Below the pieces are notes generated by a model, which made no database searches, was not told the origin of the DNA, and saw only the letters and a program-made list of their open reading frames with translations. From the NCBI RefSeq assembly GCF_009695935.1, contig NZ_VUMY01000011.1, positions 1 to 64,000 of the forward strand: DNA of 64,000 nucleotides, read 5' to 3'. Each line of letters starts with the position of its first letter. Position 1 is the first letter of the stretch. Position numbers and translations under genes: made by a program. Below, piece by piece: positions 52,957 to 61,914 of this stretch. Source of the stretch: Mobiluncus porci (GTDB lineage: Bacteria > Actinomycetota > Actinomycetes > Actinomycetales > Actinomycetaceae).

Positions 52957-53439
52957 ATGACATTTACCGTCGGTGAAACCGTAGTTTATCCCCATCATGG
53001 GGCCGCCACGATCGAAGAGATCACGACACGGGTCATTGGAGGTGTGGAGCGCGAATATTTGAAGCTGCGTGTAGCTCAGGGCGATTTGACGATTCAGATT
53101 CCTTCCGAAAACGTTGAAATGGTTGGAGTCCGCGATGTTGTGGACCAGGCAGGCCTACAGCACGTCTTCGAAGTCTTGCGCGCGGAAAAAACCGAAGAAC
53201 CCTCCAATTGGTCGCGTCGTTACAAGGCGAATGTGGAAAAAATTGCCACTGGCGACGTTGTGAAAGTTGCTGAAGTCGTGCGCGACTTGAGCCGCCGTGA
53301 TTCCAACCGCGGGCTTTCCGCCGGAGAAAAGCGGATGCTCACGAAGGCCCGCCAGATTCTCGTTTCGGAACTGGCTTTGGCTGAGAAGACCGACGAGGCA
53401 AATGCCTCGTTGCGTCTCGATGAGGTTTTGGCCTCCTAA
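52957..53439 (+). CDS. carD: CarD-family RNA polymerase-binding regulator
   Basis: 160 aa. CarD binds RNA polymerase beta and stabilises open complexes, especially at rRNA promoters. The N-terminal RID/Tudor domain begins [20 protein letters not shown]; the helical C-terminal domain has [28 protein letters not shown] and [22 protein letters not shown] lies about 9 nt before the ATG and TAGAAT near 52915 may be the -10. It ends at a strong terminator. Confidence 0.96.
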   Translation: MTFTVGETVVYPHHGAATIEEITTRVIGGVEREYLKLRVAQGDLTIQIPSENVEMVGVRDVVDQAGLQHVFEVLRAEKTEEPSNWSRRYKANVEKIATGDVVKVAEVVRDLSRRDSNRGLSAGEKRMLTKARQILVSELALAEKTDEANASLRLDEVLAS

Positions 53440-53452
53440 TTTTCAATACCCT

Positions 53453-53490
53453 AAAGCGATGAACCAGGATTTCCTGGTTCATCGCTTTTT
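53453..53490 (+). terminator. Rho-independent terminator of carD
   Basis: 16-bp perfect stem AAAGCGATGAACCAGG / CCTGGTTCATCGCTTT with loop ATTT, followed by TT. It separates carD from ispD. Confidence 0.88.
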
Positions 53491-53523
53491 AAGCTTCCAC
53501 AATCCGGCGGGTAAAGTGGAGAA

Positions 53524-54372
53524 ATGAGGAAATTCGCCATTGTGACTGCGGCAGGTTCGGGAACCCGTCTCGGTTTTGGGGTTCCCAAGGCTCTTGTCGA
53601 GGTGAATGGGCAGACGATTTTGGCTCTCGCCCTTGAGCGTTTACCTCAGTTAGACGGCCTGGTCATCAGCGCGCCCGCCTCTCATCTGGAGGTATTCCGC
53701 GAGATAGCTAGCCAGATACGTAACCTGGGGCACTACTCTCCCGAAATGTTTGTTGAGGTTGTTTCCGGCGGGGATTCTCGCCAAGGATCCGTAGCATGCG
53801 CCCTAGCGGCGCTGGGTGAGCGTGCCGCGCCAGTCCAAGACGATGACCTGGTGGTGGTCCACGATGCGGCGAGGTGCCTCACCCCGACCGCGGTTTTTGA
53901 CCGAGTTTTCAACGCTTTGGAGTCTGGAGCCGAAGCGGTTATCCCTGCCCAGCCGGTCGCTGACACCATCAAGATAGCCACCGGAGACTATGTAACTCAG
54001 GAAAATTTGGCCATCACTGCCAAATATGGCAGCGATGGCCAAAATCCCCCGAGTTGCGTAAAAGACGGAAGCTCGAACCCTAATCTGAGCACCTCCGAAT
54101 CCGCCAAGAAACCCGAATTCGTCGAATCCACCCTGGACCGCGCGAGACTCCGCGCGGTCCAGACCCCCCAGGGATTTCGCCTGAAATCCCTCCTTGAACT
54201 GCACACTAACTTCGCCGCGCGAGCCGCGGACGAGTCCCGGGCTTTTGGTGACGACGCGGGAATGGCGGAGGAAGCCGGTATTACCGTCGGAATCGTTCCC
54301 GGAGACGACCTGGCTTTCAAAATCACTCGCCCGCTAGACCTCCAGTTCGCAACCTGTTTGTTGACTCCCTAG
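53524..54372 (+). CDS. ispD: 2-C-methyl-D-erythritol 4-phosphate cytidylyltransferase with repeat-derived insertion
   Basis: 282 aa versus about 230 for typical IspD. It couples CTP to MEP. The nucleotide-binding N-terminus VTAAGSGTRLGFGVPKALVEV, VVVHDAARCLTP and RLRAVQTPQGFR are intact, as is the C-terminal DDAGMAEEAG. The extra roughly 40 residues (about 156-198) lie between DTIKIA and DRARLRAVQTPQ. The first two-thirds of this insertion is encoded by a family-2 palindrome (53992-54057), read as ENLAITAKYGSDGQNPPS. It is the upstream partner of ispF (57405), separated by two MFS genes. Confidence 0.93.
   Translation: MRKFAIVTAAGSGTRLGFGVPKALVEVNGQTILALALERLPQLDGLVISAPASHLEVFREIASQIRNLGHYSPEMFVEVVSGGDSRQGSVACALAALGERAAPVQDDDLVVVHDAARCLTPTAVFDRVFNALESGAEAVIPAQPVADTIKIATGDYVTQENLAITAKYGSDGQNPPSCVKDGSSNPNLSTSESAKKPEFVESTLDRARLRAVQTPQGFRLKSLLELHTNFAARAADESRAFGDDAGMAEEAGITVGIVPGDDLAFKITRPLDLQFATCLLTP
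53992..54057. repeat. Family-2 palindrome inside ispD
   Basis: GTAACTCAGGAAAATTTGGCC ... GGCCAAAATCCCCCGAGTTGC, centre CTGCCAAATATGGCAG. The arms pair as well as in the intergenic copies, yet the sequence keeps an open frame through ispD. Confidence 0.88.
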
Positions 54373-54481
54373 AGACTCCGAGTTCGCCCTGGCTCCATAC
54401 CTGGCATTCCCGCACCCTACAAAAGCCGCTGCTGCCAAGGAATTTAACCAAGCGCTAACAAAAACCCGATAGGCTAAGACC

Positions 54482-55858
54482 GTGGCTATTGATGCAAAGA
54501 CGCCCTCGACCGAGGGCAGTTTTATCCAAAAATTCACCTGGTGCCTGTGGGATGCCGGCAGCGCTTCCGTCAACGCGGTCGCCACCACCTTCGTCTTCAC
54601 GGTCTACCTCACCAGCCAGGCTTTCGGGGATCAAACTGCGAGTTCACAAGCGGTTTCCACCGGTATGACCATCGCGGGAATCATCGTGGCGCTCACCGCC
54701 CCCATCACCGGACAGCGCGCTGATAGGCGCGGCAAAGGCACCTTCTGGCTGGCAATCTTCTCCGCCATCACCATCGTCTGCCTCGCTGCCATGTTTTTCG
54801 TAGCCCCCGACCCGAAACTCCTCGCTCTTGGAGTCGGGCTTCTCGCGGTGATGACCATGTTTGCCGAGTTCGCCACGGTCAACTACTACGCGATGCTGCC
54901 GCGAATCTCTAACGCCGACAATATCGGGAAAATCTCCGGCATCGGCTGGGCCAGCGGTTATTTTGGTGGCATCATCCTCCTGATGTTCCTGAACTTCGGG
55001 TTTATCTCGGAAAACAACTGGTTCGGAGTGCCCACCGAAAACGGCATGGGCGTTAGGACCGCCATGCTCATCGCCGCGTTGTGGGCCTTCATTTTCTTCA
55101 CCCCCGTCCTTTTCGCAGTCCCCGGCCGGGTCGTTCCGGGAAGCGAGAATCTTCCCCGCGAATCAATCTTCAAGTCCTACAAGAAGCTTTTTGCCGACAT
55201 CAAGTGGCTGTTCTACAACGCCCCGAATGTGTTGTACTTCTTGCTGGCTTCGGCAGTTTTCCGCGACGGGCTTTCCGGAGTCTTCACCTTCGGCGGCATC
55301 ATTGCTGCCGTGACCTTCGGTTTCAGCGCCGGGGAAGTCATCATGTTCGCGGTGGCGGCCAATGTGGTGGCGGGGATTGCCACCGCCCTGTTCGGGATTC
55401 TCGACGACAAAATCGGCCCGAAGAAAGTCATGTTTATCTCTTTGGTGGCTCTAGTTATCTCCTGCGTTGCGATTTTCGCCCTCCACAATGGCGGGAAAAT
55501 CATCATGTGGACTTTCGGTCTATTCATGACAATCTGGGTCGGCCCAGCCCAATCGGCCTCGCGTTCTTTCCTGGCGCGCCGCATTCCCGAGGGCCATGAA
55601 GGCGAGATTTTCGGTCTCTACCAAACCACGGGTCGCTCCGTGACCTGGTTCGCGCCCTTGATGTTTACCCTGTTCATCAGCCTCGGAACCGCCCTTGATG
55701 GTCGCGCCGCGGAGGCAATCGGGGAGTCCACCCAGTACTGGGGGATTCTCGGAATCGGGATGGTGCTCCTTCTCGGTTTGCTCCTGTTGATTCCCGTCAA
55801 AGAGGACCACGTGGTTCTCGGGAGGCAAGCGGCTCCTGCACCGCCCGCTGGGTCTTGA
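54482..55858 (+). CDS. MFS transporter, UMF1/Atg22-like
   Basis: 458 aa, 12 hydrophobic segments. The first block KFTWCLWDAGSASVNAVATTFVFTVYL and APITGQRADRRGKGTFWL are typical of the UMF1 (vacuole effluxer Atg22-like) branch. GPAQSASRSFLARRIPEGHEGEIFGLYQTTGR is its second signature. The substrate is unknown; amino acids are suggested by eukaryotic Atg22. GTG start with TAGGCT 6 nt upstream (54470-54475), leaderless type. Confidence 0.88.
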   Translation: MAIDAKTPSTEGSFIQKFTWCLWDAGSASVNAVATTFVFTVYLTSQAFGDQTASSQAVSTGMTIAGIIVALTAPITGQRADRRGKGTFWLAIFSAITIVCLAAMFFVAPDPKLLALGVGLLAVMTMFAEFATVNYYAMLPRISNADNIGKISGIGWASGYFGGIILLMFLNFGFISENNWFGVPTENGMGVRTAMLIAALWAFIFFTPVLFAVPGRVVPGSENLPRESIFKSYKKLFADIKWLFYNAPNVLYFLLASAVFRDGLSGVFTFGGIIAAVTFGFSAGEVIMFAVAANVVAGIATALFGILDDKIGPKKVMFISLVALVISCVAIFALHNGGKIIMWTFGLFMTIWVGPAQSASRSFLARRIPEGHEGEIFGLYQTTGRSVTWFAPLMFTLFISLGTALDGRAAEAIGESTQYWGILGIGMVLLLGLLLLIPVKEDHVVLGRQAAPAPPAGS

Positions 55859-55966
55859 TACACCCGCGCCGAAACCGAAGGACTAGGCTCCGCGAGCTGC
55901 CAATACACCGGTGCTCTGTGTATAGCTACCCCTTCGGGGGAGACCGGCGGGTATATAGTCATAGGC

Positions 55967-57352
55967 ATGACCGAAAATGAGCCGACGCCCCCCTCCAAAG
56001 CGCCGGGCCCTCGCCAGCCCGAAATCATTATCGCCTCTCCCGATCCGGCCATGATTGACGGGGCGAGAACTGCTCCTGCCGCCGAGTCCACCCCGCCCGA
56101 AACGCCACCTCCTGACGCCCTTTCCCCTGAAGCCCAAGCCAAATTCACCGGCTACACCCGCAAAGACCCCGAATATAAACGCATCCAGATTGCGCTTTTC
56201 GTCGCCGGTTTCGTGACCTTCGCCCAGCTCTATGAGACCCAGGTTCTCCTCCCGGATATCTCGAGCTTTTTCGGCATTGCGCCGGTGACGGCTTCACTAA
56301 CGGTTTCCCTAGCAACCCTCGCGCTTGCCGTCGCCATGTTCTTCATCGGCCCGTCATCGGAGCGTCTCGGACGGCGCCCGATTATCCTCATTTCCCTCTT
56401 GGTGACTTCCCTTATCGGAGTAGTCCTCGGCTTCACCCCGAATTGGCATTTCCTGATGGTGGGGCGTTTCGCTCAAGGGCTCGCCTTGGCGGGTCTCCCC
56501 GCGGTTGCAACCGCCTACCTGGCGGAGGAAATTAACCCGAAAGACCTCCCGCGCGCCGCCGGCTCCTACGTCGCAGGAACCGCGATCGGGGGGATGCTCG
56601 GGCGGATTATCTCCGGTGGCCTGTCTCATTTCCTGGCCTGGAATGAGACGGTGGCAACCATCGGCGCCTTTGGGCTGGTCTTAACCGTGGTGGTGTGGCG
56701 GCTCCTCCCGACCCAGGAGGGATTTGTCCGCGCCGAGCCGGGATTGCGGAAGTTGCTGGCCAACACTAAGGCGGTCCTCACCGAGCCGGGTATGGCTTTA
56801 CTATTCCTGATTGCCGGAACCGCGATGGGAGCCTATCAAAGTATCTTCAACATGGTTCCCTACCGCCTCACCGCTGAGCCCTATCTCTTGGCGACGTGGC
56901 TGGTTTCCCTGGTTTATCTCGTGAATCTCTTCGGGTCTTGGTCGGCCTCGGTGGCGGGATTGCTCGCGGGGAGATTCGGGCGTCGCGTGGTGGAACCGCT
57001 GGCTGGCCTGGTATTTTTGGCCGGAATTTTGCTCACTTTGGGGCGTCCCCTGTGGATGGTTCTGGCGGGCTTGGTGGTTTTCACCATGGGCTTTTTCGCA
57101 GTCCATTCGGTGGCGACCGGCTGGGTGACGGCTCGGGCCGTGTCCGGCGTGGGCGCTACCGGCCAAGCGTCTTCGGCCTATTCGATCATGTACTATGCCG
57201 GGGGCTCCTTTTTCGGAACCATCGCGGGCTTCGGGTGGAGTGCCCTGGGCTGGGCGGGCGTGATCCTGGTGGCAGGGATTTTGGCGGCTTTCGTCATCGG
57301 GTTTGCGCTCGTTCTCCGCAAGATTCCCCCGCTTTCCGCCTCCGGCTACTAG
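55967..57352 (+). CDS. MFS transporter (drug/metabolite antiporter type)
   Basis: 461 aa. A Pro/Ala-rich cytoplasmic tail of about 60 residues precedes 12 hydrophobic segments. FVTFAQLYETQVLLPDISSFFGI and MFFIGPSSERLGRRPIILISLL are characteristic of the YnfM/Bcr-CflA-like family. The substrate is not predictable. TATAGT ends 7 nt before the ATG, a near-leaderless arrangement. Located between ispD and ispF. Confidence 0.87.
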   Translation: MTENEPTPPSKAPGPRQPEIIIASPDPAMIDGARTAPAAESTPPETPPPDALSPEAQAKFTGYTRKDPEYKRIQIALFVAGFVTFAQLYETQVLLPDISSFFGIAPVTASLTVSLATLALAVAMFFIGPSSERLGRRPIILISLLVTSLIGVVLGFTPNWHFLMVGRFAQGLALAGLPAVATAYLAEEINPKDLPRAAGSYVAGTAIGGMLGRIISGGLSHFLAWNETVATIGAFGLVLTVVVWRLLPTQEGFVRAEPGLRKLLANTKAVLTEPGMALLFLIAGTAMGAYQSIFNMVPYRLTAEPYLLATWLVSLVYLVNLFGSWSASVAGLLAGRFGRRVVEPLAGLVFLAGILLTLGRPLWMVLAGLVVFTMGFFAVHSVATGWVTARAVSGVGATGQASSAYSIMYYAGGSFFGTIAGFGWSALGWAGVILVAGILAAFVIGFALVLRKIPPLSASGY

Positions 57353-57404
57353 CGGGCTGCGTGAGTTTTTAGGACAGAGTAAGAGCTCATCTTAGAATCG
57401 GGGT

Positions 57405-57908
57405 ATGGAGATTCGAGTTGGACAGGCTTTTGACGCCCACCGTTTTGAGACTGCGGCCGACGGGGGGCTGGCAATGCCGGATCCGAGTCACCCCCTGATG
57501 CTCGCCACCTTGGCGATTCCGGATGCCCCGCGGTTGGTGGGGCATTCCGATGGGGATGTGGCCGCTCACGCCCTTACCGATGCGTTGCTTGGTGCGGCGG
57601 GCTTGGGAGATTTGGGTTCGAATTTTGGGGTGGATCGCCCTGAGTATGCGGGGGCTTCCGGTCGCGTTTTTTTGGAGTCGGCTCAGCAAATGCTATCCGC
57701 AAATGGTTGGCGCGTTATTAATGGGGGAGTCCAAGTTATTGGCCAAATTCCCCGTCTGGCTCCGTATTACGACGCAGCAAGCGAGTCGCTTTCGAATATT
57801 ATCCAGGCTCCGATTACTTTTTCCGCCACTACCAGCGATGGGATGGGTTTTACAGGAAGAAAAGAAGGACTGGCAGCTCTCGGGATTTGTCTCTTAGAAA
57901 AAGTCTAA
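57405..57908 (+). CDS. ispF: 2-C-methyl-D-erythritol 2,4-cyclodiphosphate synthase
   Basis: 167 aa, normal length. Cyclises CDP-ME-2-phosphate in the MEP pathway. The metal-binding DAHRF (Asp10, His12) and the VGHSDGDVAAHALTDALLGAAGLGDLG block are present. The C-terminus is the usual TTSDGMGFTGRKEGLAA. TAGAAT (57393-57398) is 6 nt before the ATG. It is convergent with lsr2. Confidence 0.96.
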   Translation: MEIRVGQAFDAHRFETAADGGLAMPDPSHPLMLATLAIPDAPRLVGHSDGDVAAHALTDALLGAAGLGDLGSNFGVDRPEYAGASGRVFLESAQQMLSANGWRVINGGVQVIGQIPRLAPYYDAASESLSNIIQAPITFSATTSDGMGFTGRKEGLAALGICLLEKV

Positions 57909-57961
57909 ATCAATAAGAGATTCGCGAGGCTGCCAGCCCTCTATGGATTTTTGTACGGAGA

Positions 57962-58297
57962 TTATTCTCCGGTTTCGCGGCGGTACTGCTCCACCAGGGA
58001 AGCCGCAACGCGCCCGCGGTCGCTGACTTTAATGCCCTTGTTTTGAGCCCAAGTGCGAACCTTGCGGTTCATCTCGCGAGCCTCGGAGTTGATGGGGGAA
58101 CCGGTTCCGCGACGGCGACGCCCCGTGGTCTTGCGTCCGGCTTTGATCCAACGATCAAAAGCCTCGCGTAATTCGCGCGCGTGGTTTTCATTCAAATCGA
58201 TTTCATAATTGATTCCATCCAACGCAAACTGGACGGTTTCTTTCGCTTCGCTCTTGTCGATGTCGTCAATCAAAACTGTGGTGACTTTCTTTGCCAT
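57962..58297 (-). CDS. lsr2: Nucleoid-associated protein Lsr2
   Basis: 111 aa. The N-terminal dimerisation beta-hairpin (VTTVLIDDIDKSEAKETVQFALDGINYEIDLNENHA) is followed by a basic hinge RKTTGRRRRGTG. The C-terminal DNA-binding domain has IKVSDRGRVAASLVEQY; its RGR contacts AT-rich minor groove. Lsr2 silences AT-rich and foreign DNA in actinobacteria. Its own upstream region (58298-58530) is clearly AT-rich, so autoregulation is plausible. Confidence 0.96.
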   Translation of the reverse strand: MAKKVTTVLIDDIDKSEAKETVQFALDGINYEIDLNENHARELREAFDRWIKAGRKTTGRRRRGTGSPINSEAREMNRKVRTWAQNKGIKVSDRGRVAASLVEQYRRETGE

Positions 58298-58535
58298 GTA
58301 GGCCTCCCCGGGTTTAAGTAGAAGGAATTATTGATTCATCAAAATGATAAACAAATTAGAGAAACAATTTCAACCTGACTGCTGAGCTATTTCGGCATAA
58401 ATCGATATTTATATCACGTTTTAAAGGAAATGCTTGAGAATTGCATCATTCGGAATTAGGATTACCTGAGGCTTGCTATTTCTATATAAGAGCCTCCCTG
58501 TCTTTCGTGATTATCAGTTCTCGGTGTCGGACATG
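58298..58535. other. AT-rich intergenic region upstream of lsr2
   Basis: This stretch is much richer in A and T than its neighbours (runs such as GATATTTATATCACG and TTTCTATATAAG). It should contain the lsr2 promoter and perhaps Lsr2 binding sites. No gene is seen. Confidence 0.5.
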
Positions 58536-58847
58536 CTATTCATTGCGGTGTTGAAGAACGATGGTGAACGCTGTACGCAACGGAAACTATGGAGCCGTCT
58601 GAGAGAATCGAACCTATTCATTGCGGTGTTGAAGAACGATGGTGAACGCTGTACGCAACGGAAACTACGGAGCCGCCTGAGAGAATCGAACCTATTCATT
58701 GCGGTGTTGAAGAACGATGGTGAACGCTGTACGCAACGGAAACTACGGAGCCGCCTGAGAGAATCGAACCTATTCATTGCGATGCTGAAGAACGATGGTG
58801 AACGCTGTACGCAACGGAAACTACGGAGCCGCCTGAGAGAATCGAAC
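58536..58847. repeat. Four 78-bp tandem units derived from tRNA-Thr 3' sequence
   Basis: Units start at 58536, 58614, 58692 and 58770. Each holds CTATTCATTG, a roughly 45-bp non-tRNA spacer, and GGAGCCGCCTGAGAGAATCG. The first and last parts are pieces of the adjacent tRNA-Thr gene (58827-58900), joined with 7 nt of the T-stem region missing. Unit 1 has two C-to-T changes in the tRNA part and unit 4 has a changed spacer. The last unit overlaps the true tRNA 3' end. Regular length and tRNA homology exclude CRISPR. Confidence 0.92.
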
Positions 58848-58900
58848 TCTCGACCTATTCATTACGAGTGAATCGCTCTGCCGACTGAGCTAAGGCGGCT
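58827..58900 (-). tRNA. tRNA-Thr (anticodon CGT)
   Basis: 74 nt without encoded CCA. Acceptor AGCCGCC / GGCGGCT pairs perfectly. The D-arm is AGCTC-AGTCGGC-AGAGC, the anticodon stem-loop is ATTCA-CTCGTAA-TGAAT with anticodon CGT, and the T-arm is GAGAG-TTCGATT-CTCTC. All four arms fold. Four tandem copies of its 3' half lie directly downstream. Confidence 0.96.
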
Positions 58901-59029
58901 TGTCAAGGCTCACCCAAGGGCAACGCCGAAAATTGACAGACTTAATGTTACCGGTAAATCGACCCTGGCTCAAACCCGAGAGGTTCCGCGCCCCTGGGTT
59001 TCTCGAACCGGAGGTCACCTTGAATCCCC

Positions 59030-60595
59030 TCAGGACACTTTACAAAAAGCGCCACCTTCGTCAGGCGCAATCTTGCCAGTCAGAAGATACGTGTCGGTGA
59101 TGTTCAAGACGCAGGACGGGGCCTGGGAGTTGTAGGAAGTGTGGTTCCATCCCTGTACCGTAAGAAGTTTGGAGTGACTCATATAGGAGCGCACATTCTG
59201 AGCCATGGAGTAAGGTGTGGCCGGATCCCCCGTGGTTCCAATCAGCAAGATGTCCCCATCCAATTTCGGGTTTACCTCACGCTTCGCCTCGGTGTCAGCG
59301 GGAACCGGCCACTGGTCGGCTCCGAGCGAGCTGTAGGCGAAGAATTTCCCGACCGTGGGGCATTCCTTCTCCATTTGCGCGGCTTGCGCCTCCCACATCG
59401 CCAAATCTCCGACCGAGGTATAGTCCAAGCCGTTAATGACCATGAAGGCATCAGCGGAATTATCCGAATAAGTTCCGTCAGACTCCCGCGAATTGTAGTA
59501 ATCCGCTGACTGCAAAAGCGCCGTCCCGTCCCCGTTTTCGATCGCGGAGCTCAGAGCCGGCATGAGGACTTGCCACCAAGAAGCCTGGTTATAGAGGTTA
59601 CCGATAATGCCGGTGAAACCGAGCGACGCCGTCAACTCGCGACCATCTCGAGCGGGAAGCGGGGCGGCAATAAGCGAATCTAGCAGCGTCCGAATCTGGG
59701 CCAGCCCCGACTCGGTTCCTCCGCTCAAAGGACAGTCATCGGCGTGGCGCTCCTGGCATTGCTTCGAGAATTCACGAAGCGCCTCCTCAAAGCCTTTCGC
59801 CTGTGTGGCCGCCACCTCATTGATGTCCGCAGCAGGATCCAAAACCCCGTCCAAGACAAAGCGTCCGACCCTTGCGGGGAACATGTCGGCGTAAATCGCT
59901 CCGAGGTACGTTCCGTAAGAGTATCCGAGATAGTTCAGGCGGTTGTCCCCCAGCGCTGCCCGCATAATGTCGAGGTCGCGCGCCACATTCGCGGTGGAGG
60001 CAAACCTCGTCATCTCGGGGGAGTTCGTCAAACACTGTTCACCAAGGCGTTTAGCGTCAGCCATCCCGCGTTCGCGCCCTTCCGGAGTATCCATGTCGTA
60101 GTACGTGGCATTGTCTTTTTCGCGCTCAGCATCGGTTCGGCAGACAATCTTCGGTTCGGAATTCTGGACTCCACGGGGATCGAAACTCAACACGTCGTAG
60201 TTTTCGCGAACCCGAGCAGAGAAGAAATAGGGAGCGTTTTCCGGCTTCATCGCGTCCACTCCGGAGCCACCCGGCCCGCCCGGATTCATGACGAGCGTCC
60301 CGAGTTTATGTTCCGAGGTGGTTTTCAGTCGCTTCATCGCAATCTTGGCGGTGCCGGCTGTGGGATTTTCATAATCAAGGGGAACTTCAAGTTTCGCGCA
60401 GTCGAACTCGCCTCCGCAGCCTTTCCACTGGAGTTTCTGGGAGTAAAACTCCTCCAGAGCGGGCTGGGTGATGGTTTGGGTGGGGGAGGCAACCTTCGTG
60501 GGGGTGACTTTCGGCTCTGGGGCGACACAACTAGACAGCGCCAAGGCCCCGACGGCTCCGACAGCAAGGACCAACCCTTTGGTGACTCGTTTCAT
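59030..60595 (-). CDS. Secreted alpha/beta-hydrolase lipoprotein, tripeptidyl-aminopeptidase (TAP) type
   Basis: 521 aa. Lipobox ALSSC with lipidated Cys23. The oxyanion block LVMNPGGPGGSGVDAM (101-116) and nucleophile GYSYG (Ser226) are typical. The TAP-like C-terminus contains LLIGTTGDPATPY (catalytic Asp) and GWNHTSY (catalytic His). Relatives (Streptomyces Tap, mycobacterial SlpD/CaeA types) release N-terminal peptides or act on esters. GAGGAAGG lies upstream of the ATG. Confidence 0.92.
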   Translation of the reverse strand: MKRVTKGLVLAVGAVGALALSSCVAPEPKVTPTKVASPTQTITQPALEEFYSQKLQWKGCGGEFDCAKLEVPLDYENPTAGTAKIAMKRLKTTSEHKLGTLVMNPGGPGGSGVDAMKPENAPYFFSARVRENYDVLSFDPRGVQNSEPKIVCRTDAEREKDNATYYDMDTPEGRERGMADAKRLGEQCLTNSPEMTRFASTANVARDLDIMRAALGDNRLNYLGYSYGTYLGAIYADMFPARVGRFVLDGVLDPAADINEVAATQAKGFEEALREFSKQCQERHADDCPLSGGTESGLAQIRTLLDSLIAAPLPARDGRELTASLGFTGIIGNLYNQASWWQVLMPALSSAIENGDGTALLQSADYYNSRESDGTYSDNSADAFMVINGLDYTSVGDLAMWEAQAAQMEKECPTVGKFFAYSSLGADQWPVPADTEAKREVNPKLDGDILLIGTTGDPATPYSMAQNVRSYMSHSKLLTVQGWNHTSYNSQAPSCVLNITDTYLLTGKIAPDEGGAFCKVS

Positions 60596-60616
60596 TCTTT
60601 GCCTTCCTCGTTTTTC

Positions 60617-61912
60617 CTATTGTCTATTAAAAGCCGAATTCTTGCGCGGTAACAGGTCCAGACACAGGGCCTCCATCGTCAGGGTCGGGTGGCCGTTATG
60701 CATGAGGTGGGTCCTAGCGCGGCGGATGGCTTCCAAGCGGGACACCTGGGATTGCGGGTCGGGATCCGACTCGATGAGGCGCGCAATCACGGGGGAAAGC
60801 GCGCGGTTATGCAGAGTGCTGTGGGCGCCGAGTTCGGCTAACATCACGTCTCGGTAAAACCCGCCAAGGTCTTCCAAGAGGCGATCCCAGGTGTCGAGTT
60901 CGAGACGCTTGTGGCGTCGCTTCTGGGTTTCTTCCAGGCGCTTGAGCTGGGATTTCAAATCTTTCGGAACGTGGGAATCCTCTACCTCGGGGTCGAGACC
61001 GAAAGTTCGCAAAAGATCCGCGCGTTCTTCGGTATCGCTGGATTCCCGCATTTCAGCGGCTTCGAGACCAACTAGTTTTACGAGCGCCGCCGCAGTCCAG
61101 CAGGCATCTGACGAGGTCCGCATTCGGGACACCAGCTCCAGCATTTGGTTTCGCCGCTGACGCAACTCGGGGTCTTTCGCAAGCGCCCGTGCACGCCCCA
61201 CATGCGCCCCGGATTCAGCGGCTACTTGTGCGGCCAACTCGGGATCCTCCACTCCGTCGCGACGCACCAAGAGGTCAGCCACGGTTTCGGGAGTGGGAAG
61301 CGCCAGTTGCACCAAGCGACAGCGGGACCGCACCGTAGGGATAACCGCGCTCGCGCTCGGGGCACAAAGCATCCAGACTGTCCTCTCAGGCGGTTCTTCC
61401 AGGGCTTTCAGGAGCGTGTTGGAGCTCGCTTCGGTGAGACGATCGTAATCCTCCACAATGATGATTCGCCACGACCCGCGAACCGGACGCTGGTAGGCGG
61501 CCTGGACAAGCTCCTTAATCTCCGCAATCGTGACCTGAACCAGGTCAGTGGCCATGATGGTCACATCGGGGTGGGTGCCTTTGCGGACCGCGCGGCATTC
61601 TTCGCAAACTCCGCAGCCGGCTTCTTCGGGATTGCTGCATTCCAGGGCGGCCGCGAAAGCCTTGGCCGCGGTAGATCGTCCCGATCCGGGAGGTCCCACA
61701 ATGAGCCAAGCGTGGGTCATGGCGGAGGTGTTTACCGAGGTCGCGGTCTGTGCTGGGGAGCCGTCCTCGGTTTGGGCAATAGCGTCGGTCTTTTCCGCGA
61801 GAACTGCGCGCGCGGCTTTGGCCGCCTTTGACAGTTGGGCGACAACCTTGGGTTGGCCCACTACTTCGGCCCAGATGCCACCCCCGGGGCTCACGGATGC
61901 TTGCGTAGCCAT
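60617..61912 (-). CDS. holB: DNA polymerase III delta-prime subunit
   Basis: 431 aa clamp-loader subunit. WAEVVGQPKVVAQL opens the AAA+ domain; WLIVGPPGSGRSTAAKAFA is Walker A-like. The Zn module is CSNPEEAGCGVCEECRAV (four Cys). EDYDRLTEASSNTLLKALEEPPERTVW and RSRCRLVQL (SRC motif) complete the signature. An about 30-residue insertion (DAIAQTEDGSPAQT) precedes Walker A. The ATG at 61912 starts 2 nt after the tmk stop, so tmk-holB is an operon. Confidence 0.93.
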   Translation of the reverse strand: MATQASVSPGGGIWAEVVGQPKVVAQLSKAAKAARAVLAEKTDAIAQTEDGSPAQTATSVNTSAMTHAWLIVGPPGSGRSTAAKAFAAALECSNPEEAGCGVCEECRAVRKGTHPDVTIMATDLVQVTIAEIKELVQAAYQRPVRGSWRIIIVEDYDRLTEASSNTLLKALEEPPERTVWMLCAPSASAVIPTVRSRCRLVQLALPTPETVADLLVRRDGVEDPELAAQVAAESGAHVGRARALAKDPELRQRRNQMLELVSRMRTSSDACWTAAALVKLVGLEAAEMRESSDTEERADLLRTFGLDPEVEDSHVPKDLKSQLKRLEETQKRRHKRLELDTWDRLLEDLGGFYRDVMLAELGAHSTLHNRALSPVIARLIESDPDPQSQVSRLEAIRRARTHLMHNGHPTLTMEALCLDLLPRKNSAFNRQ

Positions 61913-61914
61913 AG

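Noticed and set aside
58536-58847. Possible CRISPR array
   Set aside because: The spacers are identical to each other and the repeats match the adjacent tRNA. CRISPR spacers are unique, and no cas gene is present.
58473-58871. A 132-codon open frame encoding a four-fold repeated 26-residue peptide
   Set aside because: It is an accidental reading of the 78-bp tandem array (78 is divisible by 3), runs into the tRNA gene, and has no convincing start signal.
59744-60652. A 302-codon plus-strand frame opposite the TAP-type hydrolase
   Set aside because: Antisense shadow; the minus strand has the lipobox and catalytic triad motifs.
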